Translations under genes and position numbers: made by a program
The notes under the pieces: generated by a model
Seen by the model: the letters and a program-made list of their open reading frames with translations, nothing else
What the model was told of the DNA's origin: nothing
The model's database searches: none
Shown here: piece by piece, positions 45,156 to 55,723 of the stretch
How the letters are laid out: each line of letters starts with the position of its first letter
Numbering within the stretch: the stretch's first letter is position 1
Assembly: GCF_003363755.1 (NCBI RefSeq)
Contig: NZ_CP031396.1
Location: 186,001 to 250,000, forward strand
Source: Pseudomonas protegens
GTDB lineage: Bacteria > Pseudomonadota > Gammaproteobacteria > Pseudomonadales > Pseudomonadaceae
Reading direction: 5' to 3'
Length of the DNA: 64,000 nt

Positions 45156-46801
45156 CCAGACGTTGGGCCCTGCCGCTGCTGCTGATCGCTTTCGGTCTGT
45201 TCTACCTGTTGCCCATGGCCACCCACGGCCTGTGGATTCCCGATGAAACCCGCTACGCACAGATCAGCCAGGAAATGCTCCTGACCGGCAAATGGGCGTC
45301 GCCGCACTTCATGGGCATCCGCTATTTCGAAAAACCCGTGGCCGGCTACTGGATGATCGCCATCGGCCAGGCGCTGTTTGGCGACAACCTGTTTGGCGTG
45401 CGCGTGGCGTCGGCCCTGAGCACCGGCTTGAGCGTGGTCCTGGCCTACCTGTTGGCCCGGCGCCTGTGGAACGACCCGCGCAAGAGCCTGGCCAGCGCCC
45501 TGCTCTACATGAGTTTTAGCGTGGTGGCGCTGCAGGCCGGCTACGCCAACCTCGATCCGCAGTTCACCTTCTGGGTCAACCTGAGCCTGGTGGCACTGTG
45601 GTTCACCTTCGACTGCCAGAGCCGACGCGGACAGATCGGCGCCTGGGTGCTGCTGGGCCTGGCCTGCGGCATGGGCTTCATGACCAAGGGCTTTCTGGCC
45701 TGGCTGCTGCCGGTGCTGGTGGCCCTGCCCTATGCCATCTGGCAGAAGCGCCTGCGCTCGCTGCTGACCTATGGCGGCATCGGCGTGCTGGTGGCGATTC
45801 TGGTCAGCCTGCCCTGGGCCCTGGCGGTGCATGCCCAGGAGCCGGACTACTGGCGGTTCTTCTTCTGGCATGAGCACATCCGCCGCTTTGCCGGTGAAGA
45901 CGCGCAGCACGCCTCGCCCTGGTGGTATTACCTGCCGTTGCTGGTGGGCTTCTGCGTGCCTTGGGTGCTGCTGTTGCCGGCCAGCCTGAAGCAGGCCTGG
46001 GAACAACGGCGGCTGAACAGCAGCGGCTTCCTGCTGCTGTGGCTGGTGCTGCCCCTGGCCTTCTTCAGCCTGAGCAAAGGCAAGCTGCCGGCCTACATTC
46101 TGCCCTGCCTGCTGCCTGTGGCCCTGCTGATGGGGCACACCCTGACGGACCGTCTGGCCACCGGCACGACCCGGATCCTCAGCCTCAATGGTGTGCTCAA
46201 CCTGCTGGCCGGCCTGATGGCCCTGCTGGCCCTGGTGTACTTCCAGCTGAAGAAGCCGGTGTATGTGGACGAACCCCAGCACCTGGTCCTGGTGTACATC
46301 CTGTTGCTGGGCTGGATCATCAGCAACCTGCTGCAGGCCATGCGCCCCTTGAGCCTGTGGGCCGCCCCGGCCCTGGGCAGCTTCCTGCTGGTGGCCCTGG
46401 CCCCGGCGGCGCTGCCGAACAAGGTGGTCTACAACAAGATTCCCGACCAGTTCATCATCGATCACGTGGCCGAACTGGGCCAGGCCAAGGCCCTGCTGAG
46501 CAACGACCTGGGCGCTGCCGCTGCGCTGGCCTGGCGCCTGCGTCGCCCCGACGTGACCCTTTACAACACCCAGGGCGAAGTGAAGTACGGCCTGGGCTAC
46601 GAGGACACTGCGGCGCGCAAGGTCGACCTGAACCAAGTCCAGCCGTGGATCGAGCAAGCCCGTAAGCAAGGCTCGATCGGCGTGGTGATGCGGGTCAAGA
46701 GCAGCGACGAGGAACATGAAGTCGAGCTGCTGCCCAAGGATGCCAAGCGCTACGAGCAAGGCAATATCGTGATCTTCATCATTCCCCAGAGTCAGCCATG
46801 A
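45152..46801 (+). CDS. arnT: Lipid IVA 4-amino-4-deoxy-L-arabinosyltransferase
   Basis: The 549-aa protein has about 12 membrane segments and the first periplasmic loop motif [10 protein letters not shown] with acidic active-site residues, then FEKPVAGYW, as in GT83 enzymes. It transfers L-Ara4N from undecaprenyl phosphate to lipid A on the periplasmic face, giving resistance to polymyxin and cationic peptides. It overlaps arnE by four bases. Confidence 0.96.
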   Translation: MTRRWALPLLLIAFGLFYLLPMATHGLWIPDETRYAQISQEMLLTGKWASPHFMGIRYFEKPVAGYWMIAIGQALFGDNLFGVRVASALSTGLSVVLAYLLARRLWNDPRKSLASALLYMSFSVVALQAGYANLDPQFTFWVNLSLVALWFTFDCQSRRGQIGAWVLLGLACGMGFMTKGFLAWLLPVLVALPYAIWQKRLRSLLTYGGIGVLVAILVSLPWALAVHAQEPDYWRFFFWHEHIRRFAGEDAQHASPWWYYLPLLVGFCVPWVLLLPASLKQAWEQRRLNSSGFLLLWLVLPLAFFSLSKGKLPAYILPCLLPVALLMGHTLTDRLATGTTRILSLNGVLNLLAGLMALLALVYFQLKKPVYVDEPQHLVLVYILLLGWIISNLLQAMRPLSLWAAPALGSFLLVALAPAALPNKVVYNKIPDQFIIDHVAELGQAKALLSNDLGAAAALAWRLRRPDVTLYNTQGEVKYGLGYEDTAARKVDLNQVQPWIEQARKQGSIGVVMRVKSSDEEHEVELLPKDAKRYEQGNIVIFIIPQSQP

Positions 46802-47142
46802 GCCTGTTGTTGCTGTTGCTCGCCTGCGCTCTGACCTGCCTGGGCCAGGTGGCGCAGAAGTTCGCCGTGGAAAGCTGGCGTGACCAGCCCTCCGGCATCC
46901 TGCAAAAACTGCGTTCGGGCTGGCTGTGGCTGGCCCTGTTCAGCCTCGGCCTGGGCCTGCTGGTGTGGCTTTTGGTGCTGCAGCGCATGGAGGTGGGCGT
47001 GGCCTACCCGATGCTCAGCCTGAATTTCGTGTTTATCACCCTGATCGCCCGCTTCGTCTTCCATGAGTCCATCGACCGCCGCCATTGGCTCGGCGTGGCC
47101 CTGGTCATCGGTGGCGTGCTGCTGTTGAGTCGCCACGCATGA
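46798..47142 (+). CDS. arnE: Undecaprenyl-phosphate-Ara4N flippase subunit ArnE
   Basis: The 114-aa protein has four membrane segments of the small multidrug resistance (EamA/SMR) type, ending in [18 protein letters not shown]. With ArnF it moves undecaprenyl-phosphate-Ara4N to the periplasmic face. Position between arnT and arnF and overlaps on both sides support the call. Confidence 0.93.
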   Translation: MSLLLLLLACALTCLGQVAQKFAVESWRDQPSGILQKLRSGWLWLALFSLGLGLLVWLLVLQRMEVGVAYPMLSLNFVFITLIARFVFHESIDRRHWLGVALVIGGVLLLSRHA

Positions 47143-47552
47143 GCCGGGTCAAGGGTTTTGCCTTCGCCCTGGGCAGTGTGGCGCTGGTCAGCGGCGCCCA
47201 GTTGGGCATGCGCTGGAGCATGACCCGCCTGCCCGCCCCGGATCAGTGGCTGTCGGCGCTGAGTGCTGGCAACGTCGATCTCGCCGCCCTGGCGGTGGTG
47301 ATCACGGCCATCGGTGCCTACGCCCTGTCGATGCTCTGCTGGCTCCTGGCCCTGCGCGACCTGCCGCTGGGCCGGGCCTATTCGCTGCTCAGCATCAGCT
47401 ACGCCCTGGTCTACCTGCTGGCCGCCAGCCTGCCGCTGTTCAACGAACCCTTCACGCTTGGCAAAAGCCTCGGGGTGGCTCTGGTCATCCTTGGGGTCAT
47501 CACCATCAACTCTCGATCTGCACCCGCGACAAGTCCCAGGAATACCCCATGA
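47139..47552 (+). CDS. arnF: Undecaprenyl-phosphate-Ara4N flippase subunit ArnF
   Basis: The 137-aa SMR-type protein has four membrane segments and the conserved [19 protein letters not shown]. The ATG overlaps the arnE stop; the stop overlaps the ugd start (ATGA). It is the second flippase subunit. The reading frame extends further upstream, but the ATG at 47139 gives the family's normal length. Confidence 0.93.
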   Translation: MSRVKGFAFALGSVALVSGAQLGMRWSMTRLPAPDQWLSALSAGNVDLAALAVVITAIGAYALSMLCWLLALRDLPLGRAYSLLSISYALVYLLAASLPLFNEPFTLGKSLGVALVILGVITINSRSAPATSPRNTP

Positions 47553-48913
47553 AAATCAGTGTATTTGGAAGTGGTTACGTCGGCCTCGTACAAGCCGCCG
47601 TATTGGCTGAAGTCGGCCACGATGTCATCTGCATGGACATCGACGAGCAAAAGGTCAAACAGCTGCAACAAGGCTACGTGAGCATCTTCGAGCCGGGGCT
47701 GGCCAGCCTGGTCAAGGAAAACCTCGAAGCCAAGCGCCTGCACTTCACCACCGATGAAAAGCTCGCGGTGCAACACGGCCAGGTGCTGTTCATTGCCGTG
47801 GGCACGCCGTCCAGCGAAGACGGCTCGGCGGACCTGCGCTATGTGCTGTCGGTAGGCGACGCAGTGGCCCGCCACCGTGAGAAGCCGGTGATCCTGGTGG
47901 AAAAATCCACGGTGCCGGTGGGCACCGGCGACACCTTGAAGGCGCACATAGAGAAGGTCCTGGACGGCCGCCAGCTGCAGTTCGATATCGTTTCCAACCC
48001 GGAATTTCTCAAGGAAGGCTCGGCCGTCACCGACTGCCGCCGTCCGGACCGGATCATCATCGGCTGTGAACGCGAGGAAGTGCGCGACGTGATGCGCAAC
48101 CTTTACGCGCCGTTCAACCGCAACCACGACCGCATCATGTTCATGGACCTGCGCAGCGCCGAGCTGACCAAGTACGCGGCCAACTGCATGCTGGCCACCA
48201 AGATCAGCTTCATCAACCAGATCGCCGAGCTGGCCGAGCACCTGGGGGCGGACATCGAATCGGTGCGCTTGGGCATCGGCGCCGACTCGCGGATCGGCTA
48301 TCACTTCATCTACCCCGGTTGCGGCTACGGCGGCTCCTGCTTCCCCAAGGACATGCGCGCCCTGATCCACAGCGCCGAGCAAGCCCATTGCTCCAGTGAC
48401 CTGTTGCAAGCGGTGGAAGCCATCAACGAGCGGCAGAAACACAAGCTGTTCGAACGCATCAAGGCGTTCTACAAAGGCGACCTTGAAGGCAAGACCTTTG
48501 CCCTCTGGGGCCTGGCGTTCAAGCCCAACACCGACGACATGCGCGACGCACCGAGCCGGGTGCTGCTGGACGCGCTGTTCGCGGCCGGTGCTGAAGTCCG
48601 GGCCTTCGACCCGGAAGCCATGCAGGAAACCCAGCGTCTGTACCCGGACGAATCGCGCCTGATGCTCATGGGCACTCCGGAATCGGTGCTCCATGGCGCC
48701 GACGCGCTGATCATCTGCACCGAATGGCAGCAGTTCAAGGCGCCGGATTTCGACCTGATCCAGCAGCGTCTCAAGGCCCCGGTGATCTTCGATGGACGCA
48801 ACCTGTACGACGCCGAGCGCCTGGCGCGCAACGGTTTCACCTACTTCCCGATCGGTCGCGGTGAATCGCGCAACCTGCCGATTCCACACCAGCAGTGGTC
48901 CACCGAGGCCTGA
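47549..48913 (+). CDS. ugd: UDP-glucose 6-dehydrogenase
   Basis: The 454-aa enzyme begins with the NAD-binding GSGYVG (7-12) and has the catalytic cysteine C264 in [12 protein letters not shown]. It oxidises UDP-glucose to UDP-glucuronate, the substrate of ArnA, which explains its place as the last arn gene in Pseudomonas. Its start overlaps arnF by four bases. Confidence 0.95.
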   Translation: MKISVFGSGYVGLVQAAVLAEVGHDVICMDIDEQKVKQLQQGYVSIFEPGLASLVKENLEAKRLHFTTDEKLAVQHGQVLFIAVGTPSSEDGSADLRYVLSVGDAVARHREKPVILVEKSTVPVGTGDTLKAHIEKVLDGRQLQFDIVSNPEFLKEGSAVTDCRRPDRIIIGCEREEVRDVMRNLYAPFNRNHDRIMFMDLRSAELTKYAANCMLATKISFINQIAELAEHLGADIESVRLGIGADSRIGYHFIYPGCGYGGSCFPKDMRALIHSAEQAHCSSDLLQAVEAINERQKHKLFERIKAFYKGDLEGKTFALWGLAFKPNTDDMRDAPSRVLLDALFAAGAEVRAFDPEAMQETQRLYPDESRLMLMGTPESVLHGADALIICTEWQQFKAPDFDLIQQRLKAPVIFDGRNLYDAERLARNGFTYFPIGRGESRNLPIPHQQWSTEA

Positions 48914-50539
48914 ATGAACCCGCACTCCAGTTCCCCTGCGAACACATTACTTTGGCAATCGTTGGGGCTGGGGCTGCTGGCCTTGCTGCTGTTCTGCGCC
49001 GGCGCCGGCCACGATTCGGTCATCGGCTTCGACTCGCGCTTTGTGCTCTTCGCCAAGGAGATGCTGCGCCATGGGCCGGGGTTCTTCCCTACCACCTATG
49101 GCCAGCCCTACGCTGACTATTCCAGCGCCTCGACCCTGCTGGTGTGGCTGTTTTCCCTGCCCACCGGGCAGGTCACCAGCTTTACCGCCTGGCTGCCGAC
49201 GGCCATTGCTTCGGCGCTGATCGTCAGTCTGATCTATCGCCTGCTGGCACCCTACTCCCGCACCTGGGCCCTGCTCAGCGTGGCTTTGCTGCTGCTGAGC
49301 AATACCTTTATCAGCGAAACCCGTGCCGTCTCCCTGGACCAGATGCTCGCCGCGGTATCCCTGGCGGTGTTCTACCTCGGCTATGCCCACGACCATTTCG
49401 GTGCCCGTCGGCACCTGGGCTGGATCTTCCTCTTGCTGGTGCTGGGCTTTGCCATTCGCGGCCCCATCGGCCTGGTGATTCCCACCGGCATGCTGTGCAG
49501 CTACTACCTGCTGGGCGGTCAATGGCGCCGTTTGTTCGGCGTCGGTTTCAGCGCGCTGTTGCTGCTGGTGGCCTGCGTCGGCCTGCTGCTGTGGCTGGCC
49601 AAGCTCAGCGGTGGCCAGGCCTTTGTCGACGAGGTGATCCGCATGCAGTTCATGGGACGCATGGACGGCAGCGAAGGCTCCAGCAACGTCTTCTACTACT
49701 TCACCAGTTCCCTGGGCAACTACGCCCTGGCCTATCCCCTGGCGATCCTGGTTTGGGTTGCGGTGCTGCTCAATCGCCCTGCAGAACAGGGCCCGGCCCT
49801 GAAACTGTTGCGTCTGTGCACTGCTGCCGGGCTGATCGTGATGATCGGCCTGTCGATTCCCCAAGCGAAAAAGGCCCGCTACCTGCTGCCGATGCTGCCC
49901 ATGGCGGCGATCGTTGCGGCTTATCCGTTCCAGGCCGGACGCGGGCGGGTCATGGGCTGGCTGCGGGTGCTGATCCAGGGCCTGTGGGTGCTGCTGCCCG
50001 GGTTGCTGATGGTGGGACTGCTGGTACTGCGGCGCAAATTCCCTGAACAGCTCACCCACCTCTTGCCCATGCTGCTGATCCTCGGGCTGTTGCAAGCGCT
50101 GTCACTGGGATTGCTGTTCAAGCGCCAGTGGCGCGCCGTGGGCCTGGCCTACAGCGCGGTGCTGGCGGTCTGGGCCTGTTACATCGGGGTCTTCGAACCG
50201 GTGGAGCACCGTCTCTATGACACTCGCGCCTTCAGCCTCGGCGCCATGCAACTGATCGAGGCCGACCCGGCACCGCTAGTCCTGCACCGCATGGGCAAGG
50301 ACGCCAAGGCGATCAAGTTCATGGTCAACCTGGATCGAGACCTGCAGCCACAGTTCACCGATCAGGCTGCCGCCCTGGCCCAAGTGCCGGCCCCGGCCTG
50401 GGTGATTCTTGATCAGAGCGACCTGCCCAGCCTGCAAGGCACGCCCCTGGCCGGGCTGACTCCGGTGCTAAGCGGGCGTTTCGACAAGAACGACTTCGTC
50501 TTGCTGCACCTGCCCAAGAGCGCTGCCACGCCACCCTGA
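48914..50539 (+). CDS. GT39/83-like membrane glycosyltransferase downstream of ugd
   Basis: The start follows the ugd stop with no gap. The 541-aa protein has 10-12 membrane segments and a first loop (FDSRFVLFAKEML) at the place of ArnT's DETRYAQ, with GLSIPQAKKARYLLPMLPM in the middle as in dolichyl-phosphate-mannose-type transferases. It is an ArnT paralogue by architecture and may add a sugar to lipid A or another envelope acceptor, or support Ara4N transfer. Its acceptor and donor cannot be read from sequence. Confidence 0.72.
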   Translation: MNPHSSSPANTLLWQSLGLGLLALLLFCAGAGHDSVIGFDSRFVLFAKEMLRHGPGFFPTTYGQPYADYSSASTLLVWLFSLPTGQVTSFTAWLPTAIASALIVSLIYRLLAPYSRTWALLSVALLLLSNTFISETRAVSLDQMLAAVSLAVFYLGYAHDHFGARRHLGWIFLLLVLGFAIRGPIGLVIPTGMLCSYYLLGGQWRRLFGVGFSALLLLVACVGLLLWLAKLSGGQAFVDEVIRMQFMGRMDGSEGSSNVFYYFTSSLGNYALAYPLAILVWVAVLLNRPAEQGPALKLLRLCTAAGLIVMIGLSIPQAKKARYLLPMLPMAAIVAAYPFQAGRGRVMGWLRVLIQGLWVLLPGLLMVGLLVLRRKFPEQLTHLLPMLLILGLLQALSLGLLFKRQWRAVGLAYSAVLAVWACYIGVFEPVEHRLYDTRAFSLGAMQLIEADPAPLVLHRMGKDAKAIKFMVNLDRDLQPQFTDQAAALAQVPAPAWVILDQSDLPSLQGTPLAGLTPVLSGRFDKNDFVLLHLPKSAATPP

Positions 50540-50581
50540 AAGCGTTGCGCAACCCCTTGGCGGCTCCTTACACTCGCGCCC

Positions 50582-51097
50582 ATGACTATCCAGATCCGCC
50601 GGGCGCGGGTGGCTGACGCGGCCTTCCTCCCCGCCATTGAAACCTCGGCTGCGGCACTGTTTCGCAGTGATCCGCAACTGGCCTGGCTGGCCGACGCCGA
50701 GGTGGCCGATGCCCAGAGCCATAGAGAAAACATCCAACAGCACCCGGTCTGGGTTGCGCTGACAAAGGACGGCACCCGCTGCGCCTTTCTCACTGCCCAG
50801 GTCTGCGACCAGGAACTGCATGTGTGGGAAATTTCCGTTGCCACTGGCCACCAGGGCCAAGGCATTGGCAAGCGCCTGTTGCAGGCGGCGCGCGAGTTCG
50901 CCCTGGAACAGCAGCTCACGGCACTGACCCTCAGCACCTTCCGTGAACTGGCGTGGAACGAACCTTTCTACCAGCGCCAGGGCTTTGTCACTCTGCAACC
51001 TGCACAACTGAGCCCGCGCCTGCGCCAGGTCCTGGCCGACGAAACACAGCACGGCCTGCCCGAATCACGCCGCTGCGCCATGCGCCTGACCTTGTAA
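50582..51097 (+). CDS. GNAT-family N-acetyltransferase
   Basis: The 171-aa protein shows the acetyl-CoA site VATGHQGQGIGKRLLQAA (motif A, Q/RxxGxG/A) and the following FRELAWNEPFYQRQGF region (motif B). Substrate is unknown. It lies just after the glycosyltransferase gene, 42 bases away, and is followed by a REP pair that probably marks the end of the transcription unit. Confidence 0.88.
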   Translation: MTIQIRRARVADAAFLPAIETSAAALFRSDPQLAWLADAEVADAQSHRENIQQHPVWVALTKDGTRCAFLTAQVCDQELHVWEISVATGHQGQGIGKRLLQAAREFALEQQLTALTLSTFRELAWNEPFYQRQGFVTLQPAQLSPRLRQVLADETQHGLPESRRCAMRLTL

Positions 51098-51113
51098 AAA
51101 ACGCACTGCCACA

Positions 51114-51212
51114 GCTGGCTATGGCGCTGGCTTGCCAGCGAAAGCGCCCTCAAGACCCGCCCCCAACTCCAAGCCCTCTTAGCTCCCTTCGCCGGCAAGC
51201 CGGTGCGTCATA
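51114..51212. repeat. REP pair (REPIN-like)
   Basis: Inverted REP cores GCTGGCTTGCCAGCGAAAGC (51126-51145) and CCTTCGCCGGCAAGCCGG (51186-51203) lie about 40 bases apart in the intergenic region after the acetyltransferase gene. Confidence 0.8.
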
Positions 51213-51381
51213 CAGCAAAATAAATGCACTTAAACGGCATTATTATGAATTTGTCAGCTGCACCAATGCTCGGCACACTGTGCCCGTTCCTCCCCCAAAT
51301 GTTGGAACGTTCAAGGGCTTTCTGGTGATCCAGGCAAGCCCTTCTTTTTGCCCGTCGTTCAGCCCTGGACCGTTCTTGCCG

Positions 51382-52086
51382 ATGTTTGCCCGCTGGAAAC
51401 CCGCCGCCATCAATACCCGCCCCCTGGAATGGAGCCGCGCCGCCATCGGCATGGCCCTGGGCACCCTGTTCAGTGTCTGGCTCTGCGCCCAGGTGTTCGG
51501 CATGCCGGTGGCGCTGCACCTGATCGGTCCGCTGGGGGCCTCGGCGGTGTTGCTGTTTGCCGTGTCTTCCGGGGCCCTGGCCCAGCCCTGGTCGATCCTC
51601 GGCGGCTACCTGTGCGCCGGGGTCGTGGCCTTGCTGGTGGCTCATGTCCTGGGGCGGACCCTGGGCAGCGCCTGCCTCGCGGCGGGCATGGCCCTGGTGC
51701 TGATGTGCTGGTTGCGTTGCCTGCATCCCCCGGCCGGCGCCCTGGCCCTGACCCTGGTGCTGGCAGACCCGGCCAGCGTGGCTTTGGAGTGGCGGGAACT
51801 GGGTCCGGTGATGCTCGCGGCGGCCAGCCTGTTGGCCAGTGCCCTGGCCTACAACAACCTGACGCGGATTCGTTACCCCAAGGGCCCGAGCGATACACCA
51901 ATGCTGCTGCCCTCGGCGGCCCCCGCCGACAGCCTGGCGATCACCGCCGAAGACCTCAAGCAGGCCCTGGCCGAGATGGAAGAATTCTTCGACGTCACCC
52001 CTGAAGACCTTGAGCAACTGATCCACGCCAGCGAAGCCCACGCCCGCCGGCGCAGCATTGGCCAGGTCCTGTCCTCGCGGCCCTGA
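51382..52086 (+). CDS. HPP-family membrane protein without CBS domains
   Basis: The frame is open from 50953, but the ATG at 51382 begins the homologous part. The 234-aa protein has about four membrane segments including the family motif LHPPAGALAL (HPP-AGA) and HLIGPLGASAVLLFA. The C-terminal ~50 residues are an acidic helical tail (DLKQALAEMEEFFDVTPEDLEQLI) that in many relatives links to a CBS pair; here the protein ends instead, without an obvious frameshift. The family has been linked to nitrite transport in cyanobacteria; role here unknown. Confidence 0.8.
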   Translation: MFARWKPAAINTRPLEWSRAAIGMALGTLFSVWLCAQVFGMPVALHLIGPLGASAVLLFAVSSGALAQPWSILGGYLCAGVVALLVAHVLGRTLGSACLAAGMALVLMCWLRCLHPPAGALALTLVLADPASVALEWRELGPVMLAAASLLASALAYNNLTRIRYPKGPSDTPMLLPSAAPADSLAITAEDLKQALAEMEEFFDVTPEDLEQLIHASEAHARRRSIGQVLSSRP

Positions 52087-52105
52087 TAGCGCCCTAACCT
52101 TCGCC

Positions 52106-52260
52106 CTGGCTGGTGCTGACTTGCCAGCCAAGACAGCTTCAGAAGCGGCGCACGCTTCAAGGGCCTGTTCGCTGGCAAGCCGGTTCCTGCAAGGGCATCG
52201 CACTTGAGCGCGCCAGGCGCAGCCACTGGCTGGCCAGCGCAGGCGCGCTCAAGTGCGATG
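52106..52260. repeat. REP-like cores and a perfect 19-bp inverted repeat
   Basis: REP-like cores occur at about 52117-52136 (GACTTGCCAGCCAAG) and 52168-52183 (GTTCGCTGGCAAGCCGG). Next to them, 52196-52214 and 52242-52260 are exact 19-base complements with a 27-base loop that itself contains a small palindrome. There is no T-run. The structure lies between two convergent genes (HPP and LysR). Confidence 0.8.
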
Positions 52261-52280
52261 CCAGGCTCAAGTCAGTTGGT

Positions 52281-53144
52281 TCAAACCATCGGCGACCAGC
52301 GCTGGGACCAGTCGTGGTCTTGTTCGATCACCTCGCGCAATACCGCAAAAGCCTGCTGCAGCTGCACCGAGTCGCGCTCCCGGGCATACAGCAGGTAAGT
52401 GGGAAAACTGAACTCCGGGGCCCTCTCCACTCGTTCCAGCACACCGCTGTCCAGGTAGCTCTGCACCACCCGGGTGCGGAAATAGCCACTGCCACCGGCG
52501 TCGAGGATGAACTGCAGCGCCAGGGGCCCAAGGTTGAAGCCCACCGCGGCCTTGGCCTGTTCCGGCAATGCGGCGTCGTGCTGACGGCGAAAATCATCGC
52601 CCCAGTCGATGTACACATAAGGCTCGGGACGCCCCGCCAGGCGCACCTGGATCAATTTCTCCTCCAGCAATTGCTCGACCTGCAATCCCGCGCAATACAG
52701 CGGCTGGAACACCAGCGCCGCGTCCAGTACGCCCAACTCCAGTTGCCGTTGCAGGCTCGCGCCTTCGGCAATCTGGGTGCGTACCGCATGGTTGGGCAGT
52801 GCCTGGCGCAGGCCTCGTACCCAATTGAGCATCAGCGGATTGCACAGGCTCAACTCACCGCCGATGTGCAGCACATTGCGATAGCCCGCCAGCAACGGCA
52901 GGTCACGCTGGGCGGCCTCCCAGGTCTGCACCAGCTGATTGGCATAGGCGATAAAGGCCTCGCCATCGGCGGTGGGTCGGGCGCCGGCGCGGTTGCGTAC
53001 CAGCAGTTTGCAGTTGAGCTGGCCTTCCAGGTTCTGCACCCGGGCGCTGATGGCGGTCTGGGTCAGGTGCAGGCGTTCGGCGGCGGCGATCAGGCTGCCG
53101 CTGCGGACGATTTCCAGGAAGGTGCGGGCCAGATCGATGTCCAT
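52281..53144 (-). CDS. LysR-family transcriptional regulator
   Basis: The 287-aa protein (ATG at 53144) has the N-terminal LysR helix-turn-helix (FLEIVRSGSLIAAAERLHLT, QTAISARVQNLEGQL) and a substrate-binding domain. It is divergent from the acyl-CoA catabolic pair that starts 264 bases away and is the natural candidate to control it. The frame extends 11 codons upstream of the chosen ATG but that part is not conserved in style. Confidence 0.9.
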   Translation of the reverse strand: MDIDLARTFLEIVRSGSLIAAAERLHLTQTAISARVQNLEGQLNCKLLVRNRAGARPTADGEAFIAYANQLVQTWEAAQRDLPLLAGYRNVLHIGGELSLCNPLMLNWVRGLRQALPNHAVRTQIAEGASLQRQLELGVLDAALVFQPLYCAGLQVEQLLEEKLIQVRLAGRPEPYVYIDWGDDFRRQHDAALPEQAKAAVGFNLGPLALQFILDAGGSGYFRTRVVQSYLDSGVLERVERAPEFSFPTYLLYARERDSVQLQQAFAVLREVIEQDHDWSQRWSPMV

Positions 53145-53287
53145 GGTGCCTCGCCGGCAAAAAAATTCGAGCGCCATTGTAGCGGCGCTCGCGCCGTCGT
53201 GCCCTTAGGCCGCGGACATTCGCCGGATCGGTACGGGCGCTGCGGGCCAGAGCGCTGGCGCAAGATTGAGGGCGGCTTTTTCAACAT

Positions 53288-53345
53288 GCAAAAATGCACA
53301 GTCAACCTGCAGTTTTCGGGGTTGTACTGGGCAAAATTGCACTGT
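53288..53345 (+). promoter_or_regulatory. Direct repeat operator candidate upstream of the valine-catabolism pair
   Basis: Two near-identical 15-mers, GCAAAAATGCACAGT (53288-53302) and GCAAAATTGCACTGT (53331-53345), differ at two positions and start 43 bases apart, about four helical turns. They lie 60-120 bases before the coding start. This is what tandem sites for a dimeric regulator would look like; the divergent LysR protein or another catabolic regulator could bind. Confidence 0.6.
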
Positions 53346-53408
53346 TACGATCCGTCGATGCTCGCGCGCGAGCCTCATATAAAAAACAATAAAAGCAGGG
53401 AGTTAGTG

Positions 53409-54515
53409 ATGACTGCTCAGGTTTCATCCCAGGCGACACAGGACCTCGACGCCACCCCCGGCGAAGTACTGGTCGAGGTGCGCAACCACATCGGTCACCT
53501 GACCCTCAACCGCCCCGCCGGTCTCAATGCCATCACCCTGTCGATGGTGCGTACCTTGCAGCAACAACTGGACACCTGGGCCCAGGACCCGCTGATTCAC
53601 GCGGTGGTGCTGCGCGGCGCCGGTGAAAAGGCTTTCTGCGCCGGCGGCGACATCCGCTCGCTGTACGACAGCTACCAGAGCGGCGATACCCTGCACGAGG
53701 ATTTCTTCGTCGAGGAGTACGCCCTGGACCTGACCATCCACCATTACCGCAAGCCAGTGCTGGCCCTGATGGACGGCTTTGTCCTCGGCGGCGGCATGGG
53801 CCTGGTGCAAGGCGCCGACCTGCGAGTGGTCACCGAGCGCAGCCGCCTGGCGATGCCGGAAGTGGCCATCGGTTACTTCCCGGATGTGGGCGGCAGCTAC
53901 TTCCTCTCACGGATTCCCGGCGAACTGGGCATCTACCTTGGGGTCAGCGGCGTGCAGATCCGCGCCGCCGATGCCCTGTACTGCGGCCTCGCGGACTGGC
54001 ACCTGGAAAGCGACAAGCTGAGCCTGCTGGACCAGCGCCTGGATCGCCTGCACTGGAGCGACTCTCCACTCAAGGACCTGCAGGGCCTGCTGGCCAAGCT
54101 GGCGGTACAGACCTTGCCTGATGCGCCACTGCAAGCCTTGCGCCCGGCCATCGACCACTTCTTCGCCCTGCCGGACATGGCCAGCATCGTCGAGCAATTG
54201 CGCAGCGTGACGATTGCCGATAGCCACGAGTGGGCCAAGACCACCGCCGACTTGCTGGAAATCCGCTCGCCCCTGGCCATGGCCGTGACCTTGCAGATGC
54301 TGCGCCACGGCCGCCACTTGAGCCTGGAACAGTGCTTCGCCCTGGAGCTGCACCTGGACCGTCAATGGTTCGAGCGGGGTGACCTGATGGAAGGCGTACG
54401 CGCCCTGATCATCGACAAAGACAAGACCCCCCTCTGGAATCCGCCGACCCTGGCAGCCCTTGAGGCTGAACGGGTAGCGAGTTTCTTCAGCGGTTTCGAC
54501 GGCAGCGGGAGCTGA
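53409..54515 (+). CDS. 3-hydroxyisobutyryl-CoA hydrolase-type crotonase
   Basis: The true start is the ATG at 53409; the longer open frame upstream is non-coding. The 368-aa length and motifs [27 protein letters not shown] and [20 protein letters not shown] are those of 3-hydroxyisobutyryl-CoA hydrolases, longer than plain enoyl-CoA hydratases (about 260 aa). The enzyme acts in valine degradation. The adjacent acyl-CoA dehydrogenase gene, four bases on, fits the same pathway. Confidence 0.88.
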   Translation: MTAQVSSQATQDLDATPGEVLVEVRNHIGHLTLNRPAGLNAITLSMVRTLQQQLDTWAQDPLIHAVVLRGAGEKAFCAGGDIRSLYDSYQSGDTLHEDFFVEEYALDLTIHHYRKPVLALMDGFVLGGGMGLVQGADLRVVTERSRLAMPEVAIGYFPDVGGSYFLSRIPGELGIYLGVSGVQIRAADALYCGLADWHLESDKLSLLDQRLDRLHWSDSPLKDLQGLLAKLAVQTLPDAPLQALRPAIDHFFALPDMASIVEQLRSVTIADSHEWAKTTADLLEIRSPLAMAVTLQMLRHGRHLSLEQCFALELHLDRQWFERGDLMEGVRALIIDKDKTPLWNPPTLAALEAERVASFFSGFDGSGS

Positions 54516-54519
54516 ACTC

Positions 54520-55671
54520 ATGCACGACATCGAATTGACCGAAGAACAAGTGATGATCCGCGACATGGCCCGGGATTTTGCCCGGGGCGAGATCGCGCCC
54601 CATGCCCAGGCCTGGGAAAAGGCCGGCTGGATCGACGACGCCCTGGTGCGCAAGATGGGCGAACTGGGCCTGTTGGGCATGGTGGTTCCCGAAGAATGGG
54701 GCGGCAGCTACCTGGACTACGTGGCCTATGCCCTGGCGGTGGAGGAAATCTCCGCCGGCGACGGTGCTACCGGCGCGCTGATGAGCATCCACAACTCGGT
54801 GGGCTGCGGGCCGATCCTCAACTACGGCAGCGAGGAACAGAAGCACGCGTGGCTGCCGCGATTGGCCAGCGGAGAAGCCATCGGCTGCTTCTGCCTGACC
54901 GAGCCCCAGGCCGGTTCCGAAGCCCACAACCTGCGCACTCGCGCCGAGCTGCGCGACGGCCAGTGGGTGATCAACGGCGCCAAGCAGTTCGTCAGCAACG
55001 GCAAGCGCGCCCAACTGGCCATCGTCTTTGCAGTGACCGACCCGGAACTGGGCAAGAAAGGTCTCTCGGCGTTCCTGGTGCCCACCGACACCCCGGGGTT
55101 CATCGTCGACCGCACCGAACACAAGATGGGTATTCGCGCCTCCGACACCTGCGCCGTGACCCTCAACCAGTGCACCATCCCCGAAGCCAACCTGCTGGGC
55201 GAACGGGGCAAGGGCCTGGCCATTGCCCTGTCCAACCTCGAAGGCGGTCGCATCGGCATCGCCGCCCAGGCCCTGGGCATCGCCCGCGCCGCGTTTGAAG
55301 CGGCCCTGGCCTACGCCCGGGAACGGGTGCAGTTCGACAAACCGATCATCGAGCACCAGAGCATCGCCAACCTGCTGGCCGACATGCACACCCGCCTGAA
55401 TGCCGCACGCCTGCTGATCCTGCACGCCGCGCGCCTGCGCAGCGCCGGCCAGCCGTGCCTGTCCGAAGCCTCCCAGGCCAAGCTGTTCGCCTCGGAAATG
55501 GCCGAGAAGGTCTGCTCCTCGGCGATGCAGATCCATGGCGGCTACGGGTATCTGGAGGACTATCCGGTGGAGCGCTACTACCGCGATGCGCGGATCACCC
55601 AGATCTACGAAGGTTCCAGCGAGATCCAGCGCCTGCTGATTGCCCGCGAGCTCAAGCACTATCAACTCTAG
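54520..55671 (+). CDS. Acyl-CoA dehydrogenase, probably isobutyryl-CoA type
   Basis: The 383-aa flavoprotein has family signatures [18 protein letters not shown] and the C-terminal [20 protein letters not shown] and [16 protein letters not shown]. Being paired with a hydroxyisobutyryl-CoA hydrolase gene suggests isobutyryl-CoA as substrate in valine degradation, though short-chain acyl-CoA dehydrogenases are hard to tell apart. A strong terminator follows. Confidence 0.88.
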   Translation: MHDIELTEEQVMIRDMARDFARGEIAPHAQAWEKAGWIDDALVRKMGELGLLGMVVPEEWGGSYLDYVAYALAVEEISAGDGATGALMSIHNSVGCGPILNYGSEEQKHAWLPRLASGEAIGCFCLTEPQAGSEAHNLRTRAELRDGQWVINGAKQFVSNGKRAQLAIVFAVTDPELGKKGLSAFLVPTDTPGFIVDRTEHKMGIRASDTCAVTLNQCTIPEANLLGERGKGLAIALSNLEGGRIGIAAQALGIARAAFEAALAYARERVQFDKPIIEHQSIANLLADMHTRLNAARLLILHAARLRSAGQPCLSEASQAKLFASEMAEKVCSSAMQIHGGYGYLEDYPVERYYRDARITQIYEGSSEIQRLLIARELKHYQL

Positions 55672-55688
55672 GCGCTAACGCCGCCCAC

Positions 55689-55720
55689 AAAAAAATCGCA
55701 GCCCAGGCTGCGATTTTTTT
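55689..55720. terminator. Bidirectional Rho-independent terminator
   Basis: An A-run, then TCGCAGCC pairing with GGCTGCGA around a 2-base loop, then a run of seven T. It would end the valine-catabolism operon and, read on the other strand, also stop reverse transcription from the downstream cluster. Confidence 0.9.
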
Positions 55721-55723
55721 GTG

